DNA of 64,000 nt, taken from assembly GCA_021531865.1 (NCBI GenBank), contig JAFBIW010000001.1, positions 1-64,000 on the forward strand, written 5' to 3'. Origin of the DNA: Butyricicoccus pullicaecorum. GTDB lineage: Bacteria; Bacillota; Clostridia; Oscillospirales; Butyricicoccaceae. A program made the translations under genes and the position numbers. The notes under the pieces were generated by a model. It made no database searches and was not told where the DNA came from. It saw nothing but the letters and a program-made list of their open reading frames with translations. Positions 33,832 to 41,511 of this stretch are shown here, in pieces; position 1 is the stretch's first letter; each line of letters opens with the position of its first letter.

Positions 33832-34308
33832 TTATCGCAGATGCTTTTTGCCGGTCAGGCTGTCGGTGCGCACGCGCAGAACGGTCGTGCGGTTAAAGAG
33901 GTTTTCCTCGAAGCCCGCGCAGGTCTTGCCCGTCATGTGCTCCATCAGGTATTGCAGGCCGAATTCCTTCTCGGCGTCGGTCGTGACGATCTCGCAATTG
34001 CCCGTGCCCATGATAGACGCATATTCGTAGGTACAGCCGCAGGCGGTCGTTCCCTCGACCAGCGCATGGCGGCAGTCCATTTCAAACGCGACGCGCGGAT
34101 TGCGGCGCAGCAAATCCAGCTTGTGCCCCTCCTCCGCGCAGTGCAGATACAGCACCGGCCGGTTGCTCTTCCAGCCGAAGCCAAAGTTCATCGGCACGAT
34201 ATAGGGCGTGCCGTCCTCACCGTTCATCGCCAGACGCAGGACCTTGCATTCCTGCATGATCGCGCGGATCTCGTCGGCGTCGGTGATTTCCCGATCGTTT
34301 CTTCTCAT
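33832..34308 (-). CDS. Pyridoxamine 5'-phosphate oxidase-family flavoprotein (Nim-like)
   Basis: This protein of about 158 residues has the split-barrel FMN fold: MRRNDREITDADEIRAIMQECKVLRLAM at the start, PYIVPMNFGFGW and the closing KTCAGFEENLFNRTTVLRVRTDSLTGK region (about 130-156). Members include nitroimidazole reductases (Nim), but most are of unknown function. A TTG start at 34329 is an alternative. It is last in the leftward his transcript or transcribed alone. Confidence 0.85.
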   Translation of the reverse strand: MRRNDREITDADEIRAIMQECKVLRLAMNGEDGTPYIVPMNFGFGWKSNRPVLYLHCAEEGHKLDLLRRNPRVAFEMDCRHALVEGTTACGCTYEYASIMGTGNCEIVTTDAEKEFGLQYLMEHMTGKTCAGFEENLFNRTTVLRVRTDSLTGKKHLR

Positions 34309-34358
34309 GTTGCTTGCCGGTGTCTCCAAAATCTCCTGGGGTATCCCTTTGAAAAAAA

Positions 34359-34682
34359 TCAGGTGTTGTGATCCGATACGTGGAACTGCTTCAGATTGCC
34401 GATCTTGGCCGCTCGCTTGTCCATTTCGTCACAGACGTCCGCGAGGCTCACGCCGCACGCGTTCATCATGACCATCATGTGATAGAACACGTCGTTGATC
34501 TCGCCGACCAGCTCGTCCTTGTCGCCGTTCTTGGCGGCGATAATAGTCTCGGCGCACTCCTCGCCCACCTTTTTGAGGATCTTGTCCAGACCCTTTTCAA
34601 ACAGGTAGCAGGTGTAGGAGCCTTCCATCGGCTCGGCGCGCCGCTGTGCGATCACAGCTTCCATCGCTTCAAATGCGTTCAT
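34359..34682 (-). CDS. hisE: Phosphoribosyl-ATP diphosphatase
   Basis: This 107-residue MazG-like enzyme performs the second step of histidine synthesis, PR-ATP to PR-AMP. The metal-binding helix motif is KKVGEECAETIIAAKNGD and the partner helix GEINDVFYHMMVMM. AAAGGAGG lies seven bases before the ATG. It overlaps hisI by 4 bases. Confidence 0.95.
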   Translation of the reverse strand: MNAFEAMEAVIAQRRAEPMEGSYTCYLFEKGLDKILKKVGEECAETIIAAKNGDKDELVGEINDVFYHMMVMMNACGVSLADVCDEMDKRAAKIGNLKQFHVSDHNT

Positions 34683-35026
34683 TCCTGTTCCTCCTTTCCG
34701 CTTTTTTCCCAAAGCGTGGTGAAAAAGCAGGTGCGGTGCCCGGTGTGGCAGACCGGCCCCTTGGGCACGCCCAGATAAATGAGGGTATCGTCGTCACAAT
34801 CGGACAGGATCTTGGAAACAAAGATGAAATTACCCGAGGTCTCGCCCTTGTTCCAGAGCTTCTGCCGCGAGCGGGAGAAGAACCACGCCGTGCCGCTCTC
34901 CATCGTCCGCCGCAGAGCTTCCTCGTTTGCGTAGCCCAGCATGAGCACCTCGCCATTGCGCTCGTCCTGACAAATGACCGGGATCAGGTCGCCTTTGGCA
35001 AAAAATCGTTTCAAATCCATATCCAT
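34679..35026 (-). CDS. hisI: Phosphoribosyl-AMP cyclohydrolase
   Basis: This 115-residue zinc enzyme opens the adenine ring of PR-AMP. It has DGERHGVV-side sequence AWFFSRSRQKLWNKGETSG and DCDDDTLIYLGVPKGPVCHTGHRTCFF, with the metal-binding DCDDD and Cys/His ligands. The second ATG (35020) is an alternative start. HisI and HisE are separate here, not fused. Confidence 0.95.
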   Translation of the reverse strand: MDMDLKRFFAKGDLIPVICQDERNGEVLMLGYANEEALRRTMESGTAWFFSRSRQKLWNKGETSGNFIFVSKILSDCDDDTLIYLGVPKGPVCHTGHRTCFFTTLWEKSGKEEQE

Positions 35027-35142
35027 GTTCCGTCTTCACCAAACTTTCGTATGTTCCGCGCCCAACGGGCGCATATTGATATGATACACCAAGAAACAGG
35101 TCGAAGCAATGCTTTTAAGCGATGCACTGTAAAATTTTTCGG

Positions 35143-35907
35143 TTACCGGCGCACCGGGATGTTGTGAGACGCCAGATGTTCCTTGACCTGTGCGATGGTC
35201 AGCTCGCCGTAGTGGAAGAGCGAAGCGGCGAGCGCCGCGTCCGCGCCCGTGCGCTCAAACACCTCGGAAAAGTGGTCGAGCGAACCGCAGCCGCCCGAGG
35301 CGATGACCGGGATGGGCGCGACCCGGCAGACTGCGTCGGTCAGCTCGAGATCAAAGCCCGATTTCGTGCCGTCCTTGTCCATCGAGGTCAGCAGAATTTC
35401 GCCCGCGCCGCGCTCGTAGGCCTCCTTCGCCCAGGCGACCGCGTCAATGCCGGTCGGCGTGCGGCCGCCCGCCACATACACCTCAAAGCCGCTCTCGGTC
35501 ACGCCGGTGCGGCGCGCGTCGATCGCGACAACGACGCACTGACTGCCGTAGCGCTCGGCCGCCGCGTTCAGCAGGTCGGGGTTGCGCACAGCGGAAGAAT
35601 TGACCGAAATCTTATCCGCGCCCGCGCGCAGAATCTCCTTGAAATCCTCGACCGTGCGGATGCCGCCGCCCACGGTGACCGGGACGAAGACCTCCCGGCA
35701 GGTGCGGCGCACCACGTCCGCGATGGTCGCGCGGTCGTCACTCGTCGCGGTGATGTCCAGAAAGACGATCTCGTCCGCGCCCTGCGCCGAGTAGAACTTG
35801 GCCAGCTCGACCGGGTCGCCCGCGTCGCGCAGGCCGACGAAGTTAACGCCCTTGACCACCCGGCCGTCCTTGACGTCCAGACAGGGAATGATTCGTTTCG
35901 CCAGCAT
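35143..35907 (-). CDS. hisF: Imidazole glycerol phosphate synthase, cyclase subunit
   Basis: This 254-residue TIM barrel works with HisH. It has [19 protein letters not shown], the catalytic Asp residues in CLDVKDG and [13 protein letters not shown], and [10 protein letters not shown]. Its ATG shares one base with the hisA stop (TGATG). A 116-base gap without a gene separates it from hisI. Confidence 0.97.
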   Translation of the reverse strand: MLAKRIIPCLDVKDGRVVKGVNFVGLRDAGDPVELAKFYSAQGADEIVFLDITATSDDRATIADVVRRTCREVFVPVTVGGGIRTVEDFKEILRAGADKISVNSSAVRNPDLLNAAAERYGSQCVVVAIDARRTGVTESGFEVYVAGGRTPTGIDAVAWAKEAYERGAGEILLTSMDKDGTKSGFDLELTDAVCRVAPIPVIASGGCGSLDHFSEVFERTGADAALAASLFHYGELTIAQVKEHLASHNIPVRR

Positions 35908-36623
35908 CAGCCCTTCGCCTCCTCGATCGCGCGCTTGAGATCGAGCGCACCGGTGTAGACCGCCTTGCCCGCGATGGCCTCGTCAACGCCCGCGTCGCGC
36001 AGACGCGCGATGTCGGACAGGGTCGAAACGCCGCCCGAGGCGACGATGCCGCAGGAGACCGCGTTCCGCAGCGCGGCAAGCTGGTCGAAATTCGGGCCTT
36101 CCAGCATACCGTCCTTGTCAATGTCGGTGAAAATAATGGTTTTGACGCCGTAGGACTCCATTTTCTGCGCGAAGGCGAGGTACTCCTCGCCCGAGTCCTT
36201 GAGCCAGCCCTCGGTGCGGACGGTGCCGCCGCGCGCGTCGATGCCGACCGCGATCCTGTCGCCGTACTGCGCGACCGCTTCGCGCACAAATTCAGGGTGC
36301 TTGACCGCCGCCGAGCCGATGATGACACGGGAAACGCCCAGCGCGAGCACGGCTTCGACGTCGGCCATCGTGCGGATGCCGCCGCCCAGCTCGACCGCCG
36401 CGCCGGTCTCGGTGATGACCCGGCGGACGACGTCATAATTGGCGTGGCTGCCGTCCTTCGCGCCGTCCAGATCGACCATGTGGATCAGCTCCGCGCCCGC
36501 CGCGAGGAAGCCGCGCGCGGTCTCGACCGCGTCCTCGGCCACCTTATGTGCGGTGCCGTAATCTCCTTTTTTCAAGCGGACGCACTGGCCGTCCTTCAGG
36601 TCAATTGCAGGCAATACTCTCAT
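35907..36623 (-). CDS. hisA: ProFAR isomerase
   Basis: This 238-residue TIM barrel isomerises ProFAR. It has [37 protein letters not shown] and [14 protein letters not shown] with the catalytic Asp pair. A longer frame upstream is not homologous. It overlaps hisH by 4 bases. Confidence 0.97.
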   Translation of the reverse strand: MRVLPAIDLKDGQCVRLKKGDYGTAHKVAEDAVETARGFLAAGAELIHMVDLDGAKDGSHANYDVVRRVITETGAAVELGGGIRTMADVEAVLALGVSRVIIGSAAVKHPEFVREAVAQYGDRIAVGIDARGGTVRTEGWLKDSGEEYLAFAQKMESYGVKTIIFTDIDKDGMLEGPNFDQLAALRNAVSCGIVASGGVSTLSDIARLRDAGVDEAIAGKAVYTGALDLKRAIEEAKG

Positions 36624-37237
36624 GCGCCCACCTCCGTCAGTTTCGCAAAGTTTTTCAGAATGTTCAGGCCGACCGGGCCGCTCTTTTCCGGATGGAACTG
36701 GCAGCCGAAGACCGTGCCGCGCGCAACCATCGCGGGCACTTCGACGCCGTAGTCGGTCACACAGGCCAGATCGGCGCGATCCGCCGGGCACGCCATGAAG
36801 CTGTGCACGAAGTACACCGCGTCGCCCTCGGCGAGCCCCTTCGTCAGCGCGTTCGGGTGGAGGACGGACAGGCCGTTCCAGCCGATCTGGGGCAGCTTGA
36901 GCGTGGTCGGAATGCGCTCGATCCGACCGGGCAGCAGGCCCAGACCCTTGCAGGGGCGCACCTCGTCCGATTCCTCGAACAGCATCTGCATCCCCAGACA
37001 AATGCCGAGGAAGGGCTTTTCCGCCGCCGCGCGCAGCACCGCGTCATACAGACCGGAGGCGTGCAGCGCATCCATTGCGTCCGGGAACGCGCCCACACCG
37101 GGCAGGATCACACCGGACGCCGCTTCGATCGCGTCCGGCGTGGACGCGATCCGGTTTTCATACCCCAGGAAATCGAGCGAGTTGTGCACGCTCATCAGGT
37201 TTCCCGCGCCATAATCTACAATCGCAATATAACTCAT
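36620..37237 (-). CDS. hisH: Imidazole glycerol phosphate synthase, glutaminase subunit
   Basis: This 205-residue class I amidotransferase supplies ammonia to HisF. It has IVDYGAGNLMSV, the nucleophile Cys in FLGICLGMQMLFEES and FGCQFHPEKSG with the catalytic His and Glu. The start has AGAGG six bases upstream. The first 36 bases of the gene are duplicated 189 bases upstream (see repeat). Confidence 0.97.
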   Translation of the reverse strand: MSYIAIVDYGAGNLMSVHNSLDFLGYENRIASTPDAIEAASGVILPGVGAFPDAMDALHASGLYDAVLRAAAEKPFLGICLGMQMLFEESDEVRPCKGLGLLPGRIERIPTTLKLPQIGWNGLSVLHPNALTKGLAEGDAVYFVHSFMACPADRADLACVTDYGVEVPAMVARGTVFGCQFHPEKSGPVGLNILKNFAKLTEVGA

Positions 37238-37427
37238 ACTTTACCTCTTATTATGGCGCCCGTTTCTGCGCCTCTGCCCGCGGAAAATGCTTTCCTGTCT
37301 CGGGCTTGTCCTTTTCCGGCCTTTTGCTAATACCGCAAAAGACCGCTGACCGGTGAAAAATCTGCCACCGGCAGGTTTTTCAAGCGGTCACCCCGCGCCA
37401 TAATCTACAATCGCAATATAACTCATA
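37203..37427 (-). repeat. 36-bp duplication of the hisH start around a hairpin-bearing insert
   Basis: The bases at 37203-37238 (hisH codons for MSYIAIVDYGAG) are repeated exactly at 37392-37427. The upstream copy has its own ribosome site (GAGGAT) and encodes the same 12 residues followed at once by TGA. The 153 bases between hold a CTTTTGC/GCAAAAG hairpin (37321-37341) and a longer nested hairpin GACCGC...GCGGTC (37341-37387) with CTGCC/GGCAG inside. It looks like an insertion with a long target duplication. Confidence 0.85.
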
Positions 37428-37439
37428 TATCAGATATCC

Positions 37440-37865
37440 TCAAAGGTCAAATTCCTTCAAAATGGCGTCCAAAACGCCGTCCGCACCGGTCAGGAAGTCT
37501 TCCAGCAGTCCGACCGCGCGCTCAGCGCTGTGCTGCTTCTGCATCCCTTCCTTGGCGAAGGCGCGGACGGTCACCTCGGTCTTGCCGCCCGATTCGCCGA
37601 AACGCACGAGCATGACGGTCGGGTTCAGGTCGTCCGCGTGCTCACCGATCATGGCGGCAAGCTGAGCATGCTCACCCAGCGTGGACGGGTCGAGCAGGCG
37701 TCCGTTTCTCAGGAAGAAGCTGCGCACATTTTTCTGAGCATGCTCAGCCGGCACGTCCAGCCGGATGCGCTTCTCCGCGCCGTAGGTCTGCATCAGAAAC
37801 GCGCCCGTGAGCGATTTGTCCAAAAGCTGTTCCACGCCAATACCCGGCGACCGCTTCCCCAGCAT
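37440..37865 (-). CDS. Conserved-looking protein of unknown function in the his operon
   Basis: I do not recognise this 141-residue protein. It begins MLGKRSPGIGVEQLLDKSL and contains repeated EHAQ/EHAD tetrapeptides (three within about 40 residues) and a C-terminal helix (ERAVGLLEDFLTGADGV). No membrane segment or signal is seen. It abuts hisB with no gap and precedes hisH, so it is co-transcribed with histidine genes. A role in that pathway is possible but unsupported by motifs. Confidence 0.65.
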   Translation of the reverse strand: MLGKRSPGIGVEQLLDKSLTGAFLMQTYGAEKRIRLDVPAEHAQKNVRSFFLRNGRLLDPSTLGEHAQLAAMIGEHADDLNPTVMLVRFGESGGKTEVTVRAFAKEGMQKQHSAERAVGLLEDFLTGADGVLDAILKEFDL

Positions 37866-38459
37866 TTACAGCACTCCTTTCGCGCTGAGCACCTCGCCGC
37901 CGGTCTCCCGGACGGCCTCGCGCAGCGCACGCGCCAGCGCCTTGTAGAGCGCCTCGGTGATGTGGTGGGCGTTGTCGCCGTACATCGACTTCAAATGCAG
38001 GGTGATGCCCGCGTGGGTGGCGAAGGCCCGCATGAACTCGACCGTCAGGCAGGTGTCATACTGGCCGCACATCGCCTGCGGCATGGGCGCGTCGAACACC
38101 AGATAGGGCCGACCCGAGATATCGAGGGCGCAGAAGCCGAGCGCCTCGTCCATCGGCACATAGGCCGAACCGAAGCGCGCGATGCCCGCGCGGTCGCCCA
38201 GAATCCGCGCGACCGCCTGCCCGAGCACGATGCCCACGTCCTCGACCGTGTGGTGACCGTCAACTTGAAGGTCGCCCTTGCAGTTTAAAATCAGGCCAAA
38301 GCCGCCGTGCACGGCGAAGCTGTTGAGCATATGGTCAAAGAAGCCGATGCCGGTCTCGATCTTGCGCTCGCCGCCGTCGAGATTGAGGTACAGGGCGATC
38401 TGCGTTTCCTTGGTCTCGCGGCAGATCGTGGCCTGCCGGATGGTGGTCTCCCCTCTCAT
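37866..38459 (-). CDS. hisB: Imidazoleglycerol-phosphate dehydratase
   Basis: This 197-residue single-function IGPD has the paired metal motifs FFDHMLNSFAVHGG with DGHHTVEDVG, and FATHAGITLHLKS with NAHHITEALYKALARAL. Length is normal for the monofunctional type. It overlaps hisD by 4 bases. Confidence 0.97.
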   Translation of the reverse strand: MRGETTIRQATICRETKETQIALYLNLDGGERKIETGIGFFDHMLNSFAVHGGFGLILNCKGDLQVDGHHTVEDVGIVLGQAVARILGDRAGIARFGSAYVPMDEALGFCALDISGRPYLVFDAPMPQAMCGQYDTCLTVEFMRAFATHAGITLHLKSMYGDNAHHITEALYKALARALREAVRETGGEVLSAKGVL

Positions 38460-39754
38460 GCCTTGTCCTCCTTCGGTTCCGCGAAGCGCACCACAACCGA
38501 ATTGGCGTGCGCGTCCAGCTTTTCACACTTTGCCAGCGCAATGATGTCGTCCGACAGCTTGCCCAGCTCCTCGCGCGAATACTCGATGACCGAGGTCTTC
38601 TTGAGGAAGGTGTCGGTCGAAAGGGGCGAGAAGAAGCGGGCCGTGCCCGAGGTCGGCAGGACGTGGCAGGGGCCTGCCATGTAGTCGCCCAGCGGTTCGG
38701 GCGAGTACGAGCCGAGGAAGATCGCGCCCGCGTTCGTCAGGTAGGGCAGCAGCTCGCGCGGCGCTTCGGTCACGACCTCGAGGTGCTCGGGCGCAACCAC
38801 GTTCGCCATCGCGCAGGCGTCCTTCAGGTCTTCAAAGACGACCGCGCAGCCATAGCCCGCGACCGACTCCTTGATGATGTCCCAACGGGGCAGCTCACGC
38901 GCCATGCGCTCCATCTCGCACGAAATGGCCTGTGCCTGCGGCATCGAATCGGTCAGCAGAACGGCCGAGGCCAGCTTGTCGTGCTCGGCCTGCGAGAGCA
39001 GGTCGGCGGCGACGTAGGTCGGGTTGGCCGTGTGGTCGGCGATGACCAGCACCTCGGACGGCCCCGCGATCATGTCGATATCGACCGTGCCGAAGGCCAG
39101 CTTCTTGGCCGCGGCGACGAAGGCGTTGCCCGGGCCGACGATCTTGTCGACCTGCGGGATGAAGCCCGCGCCGTAGGTCAGGGCGGCGATGGCCTGCGTG
39201 CCGCCGATCGCGATGACGCGGTCAACACCCGCGATTTTCGCGGCGGTCAGCACCGCGTTCGACAGGTTTTCGGTCGGCGGGGTGACCATAATGAGTTCCC
39301 TAACGCCCGCGACCTTGGCCGGAATGGCGTTCATGAGCACCGAGGACGGATAGGCCGCCGTGCCGCCCGGCACGTACAGGCCGACCCGGTGCAGGCCGCG
39401 CACGGTCTGACCGAGCACCGCGCCCGGCGCACGCTGGTATTCCCAGGTGCGCACGAGCATCTTTTCGTGATAATCGCGGATGTTCTCCGCCGCCCGCTCG
39501 AGCGCGGCGCGCAGGGTCGGGTCACAGGCCGCGTAGGCCTCGTCCAGCACCGACTGCGCGATCTCGTAGGGCTTGACGCCGTCAAACTTGACCGCGTATT
39601 CCTCGACGGCCTCCATGCCGCGCATGCGCACGTCGTCCATGACGCCGCGCACGATGGTCTCAATATCGGCACGCGCCGCACTGGCACGCGCCTTCATCTC
39701 GGCGATGACGCGGTTTTCGGCCGCGCCGTCGGCGATGACAGTCTTTAAAAACAT
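38456..39754 (-). CDS. hisD: Histidinol dehydrogenase
   Basis: This 432-residue zinc enzyme makes two NAD-dependent oxidations of histidinol to histidine. It has VGLYVPGGTAAYPSSVLMNAIPA (about residues 124-146), DKIVGPGNAFV and IAGPSEVLVIAD, and ends with HANSVVVRF. It starts one base after hisZG ends. Confidence 0.97.
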   Translation of the reverse strand: MFLKTVIADGAAENRVIAEMKARASAARADIETIVRGVMDDVRMRGMEAVEEYAVKFDGVKPYEIAQSVLDEAYAACDPTLRAALERAAENIRDYHEKMLVRTWEYQRAPGAVLGQTVRGLHRVGLYVPGGTAAYPSSVLMNAIPAKVAGVRELIMVTPPTENLSNAVLTAAKIAGVDRVIAIGGTQAIAALTYGAGFIPQVDKIVGPGNAFVAAAKKLAFGTVDIDMIAGPSEVLVIADHTANPTYVAADLLSQAEHDKLASAVLLTDSMPQAQAISCEMERMARELPRWDIIKESVAGYGCAVVFEDLKDACAMANVVAPEHLEVVTEAPRELLPYLTNAGAIFLGSYSPEPLGDYMAGPCHVLPTSGTARFFSPLSTDTFLKKTSVIEYSREELGKLSDDIIALAKCEKLDAHANSVVVRFAEPKEDKA

Positions 39755-39755
39755 A

Positions 39756-41396
39756 TTATGATTCCTCCAAACCGCTTTCCAGATCGGAAATGACCTGCTG
39801 GATGGCCGCCTTTTTCATCTTGGCGGACGCAAGGTTGACGATGACGCGGGCCGAAATGGGTGCAACGTCCTCAACGACCTCGAGGCCGTTCTCGCGCAGG
39901 GTCGAGCCGGTCTCGACGATATCGACGATCGCGTCGGCCAGCTCGAGCAGGGGCGCCAGCTCGACCGAGCCTTCGATCTTGATGGTCTCGACGTCCATAT
40001 TTTTCTTGGCAAAGAAGGCCTTGGTGACCGCCGGGTACTTGGTCGCGATGACCGGCGTGCGGTAGCCGCCGTAAACGTCCTTGCCCTTCTTGGTCGCGAC
40101 GGCGAAGCGGCACTTGCCGAAGCCGAGGTCGACCATTTCATAGAACGAGCCGCCCTTCTCCATGATCGTGTCCTTGCCGACGACGCCCATGTCGCACACG
40201 CCGTGCTCGACGTAGGTGATGACGTCGGCGGCCTTGGCCAGCACGACCTCAATATTGGAGTCGGGCAGGCTGAAGATCAGCTTGCGGGAGGGGTTTTCCA
40301 GCTCAGTGGTATCATAGCCCGCCGCCTTGAGCAGGGCGAGGGTCTTCTTTTCCAGACGGCCCTTGGTCAGCGCGATGCGGATCGTGCCGTGACGGACGGT
40401 CGCGGCCTCGGTGTCCGCGCCGTTCATGGCCTCAGCCACGCTCTCCACGTCGATGCCGAAGCCGGCGGCGGGCAGATCCTTGCCGAAGTTGGCGCACAGC
40501 GCGTTGTACCGGCCGCCCGAGAGGATGGCCGCGCCCGCGCCGCCCAGATAGCCGCGGAACATGATGCCGGTGTAGTAGTCCATCTCGTGCACGAGACCGA
40601 GGTCGATCATGACCGATTCGCCGTAGCCCGCCTCGGTCAGCGCAGCGAAAACCCGGCGCAGGTAGGCGACCGCGCCCAGCACGCGGACGTTGCCGGTCAG
40701 CTTTTCGACCGCGTCGAGCACCTCTGCCCCGCCGAAGAGCTGGGGCATGGCGCGCAGAGCGCGGGAGGCCGGCTTGTCCTGATAGGGTGCGAGCGCATCG
40801 CCCAGCGCAGCAAAGGACTTGTTCTCAATCAGGCGGCGGATGGACTCGGCGGTCGGGCGGTCAACGCCCAGCTCGTCGATGAGCGCCTTGTAGATCTCAG
40901 CGTGCCCCAGCTCGATGCGGAAGCGCTTCGCGCCGGTCTTGTCCAGCGCCTGAAAGGCGGCGGAGAGGATGTCCAGATCGGCCTCGGGGCCGTCCGCGCC
41001 GATCAGCTCGGCGCCGATCTGCAAAAACTCGCTCTTGTGGCCGTGGTCGCCCGAAACCGAGCGGAAGACCTTCTGGCTGTAGTAGAGGCGCACGGGCAGA
41101 GCCGCGCCGTCCAGACGGGTAGCCGCGACGCGGGCGATCGGGGTGGTATTGTCCGGACGGACAACGCAGATGCGGCCCGAGCGGTCGACAATTTTGAGCA
41201 TATTCTCCTGATCGAGGGCGGGGTTCGCCTGCGCGAACACATCATAAAACTCGACCGAAGGGGTGATGATCTCGCTGTAGCCGCGCGCCTCGAGCGCGTC
41301 GCGGATCTGGTTTTCGGTGGTACGGAGGGCCTTGGCGGACTGGAACAGCAGGTCGCGCGTGCCCTCGGGCGTAGAGATCTGGAAACGGTTCATCAT
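39756..41396 (-). CDS. hisZ-hisG: HisZ-HisG fusion (ATP phosphoribosyltransferase regulatory plus catalytic parts)
   Basis: This 546-residue protein catalyses and controls the first step of histidine synthesis. Residues 1 to about 325 are HisZ, a histidyl-tRNA synthetase paralog (ISTPEGTRDLLF, VVRPDNTTPIARV, ILSGGRYNAL). Residues from about 336 are the short-form HisG (GTIRIALTKGRLEKKTL, GVVGKDTIMEKGG, ELADAIVDIVETGSTLRENG). The two are normally separate proteins that form an octamer. No stop, frameshift or internal ribosome site is seen at the junction. It opens the his operon under a near-consensus promoter. Confidence 0.93.
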   Translation of the reverse strand: MMNRFQISTPEGTRDLLFQSAKALRTTENQIRDALEARGYSEIITPSVEFYDVFAQANPALDQENMLKIVDRSGRICVVRPDNTTPIARVAATRLDGAALPVRLYYSQKVFRSVSGDHGHKSEFLQIGAELIGADGPEADLDILSAAFQALDKTGAKRFRIELGHAEIYKALIDELGVDRPTAESIRRLIENKSFAALGDALAPYQDKPASRALRAMPQLFGGAEVLDAVEKLTGNVRVLGAVAYLRRVFAALTEAGYGESVMIDLGLVHEMDYYTGIMFRGYLGGAGAAILSGGRYNALCANFGKDLPAAGFGIDVESVAEAMNGADTEAATVRHGTIRIALTKGRLEKKTLALLKAAGYDTTELENPSRKLIFSLPDSNIEVVLAKAADVITYVEHGVCDMGVVGKDTIMEKGGSFYEMVDLGFGKCRFAVATKKGKDVYGGYRTPVIATKYPAVTKAFFAKKNMDVETIKIEGSVELAPLLELADAIVDIVETGSTLRENGLEVVEDVAPISARVIVNLASAKMKKAAIQQVISDLESGLEES

Positions 41397-41433
41397 AATA
41401 CGGAATTCTCCTCAAATGTTTTATCGCGTTAAA

Positions 41434-41462
41434 ATATTAACACGAGAAACTAATCCTGTCAA
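41434..41462 (-). promoter_or_regulatory. Promoter of the his operon
   Basis: Minus strand: TTGACA (41457-41462), 17 bases, TAATAT (41434-41439). The leader to the ATG at 41396 is only about 30 bases, too short for a T-box or leader-peptide attenuator. Confidence 0.85.
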
Positions 41463-41511
41463 GGATAAAAACGGGATGCGCACGGATTTCACCCAATTTT
41501 TTGCACTGTTT

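Noticed and set aside
37663-37746. Two copies of the palindrome TGAGCATGCTCA 72 bases apart as operators
   Set aside because: Both lie in coding sequence and come from the repeated peptide EHAQ (codons GAG CAT GCT CAG); no promoter is nearby.
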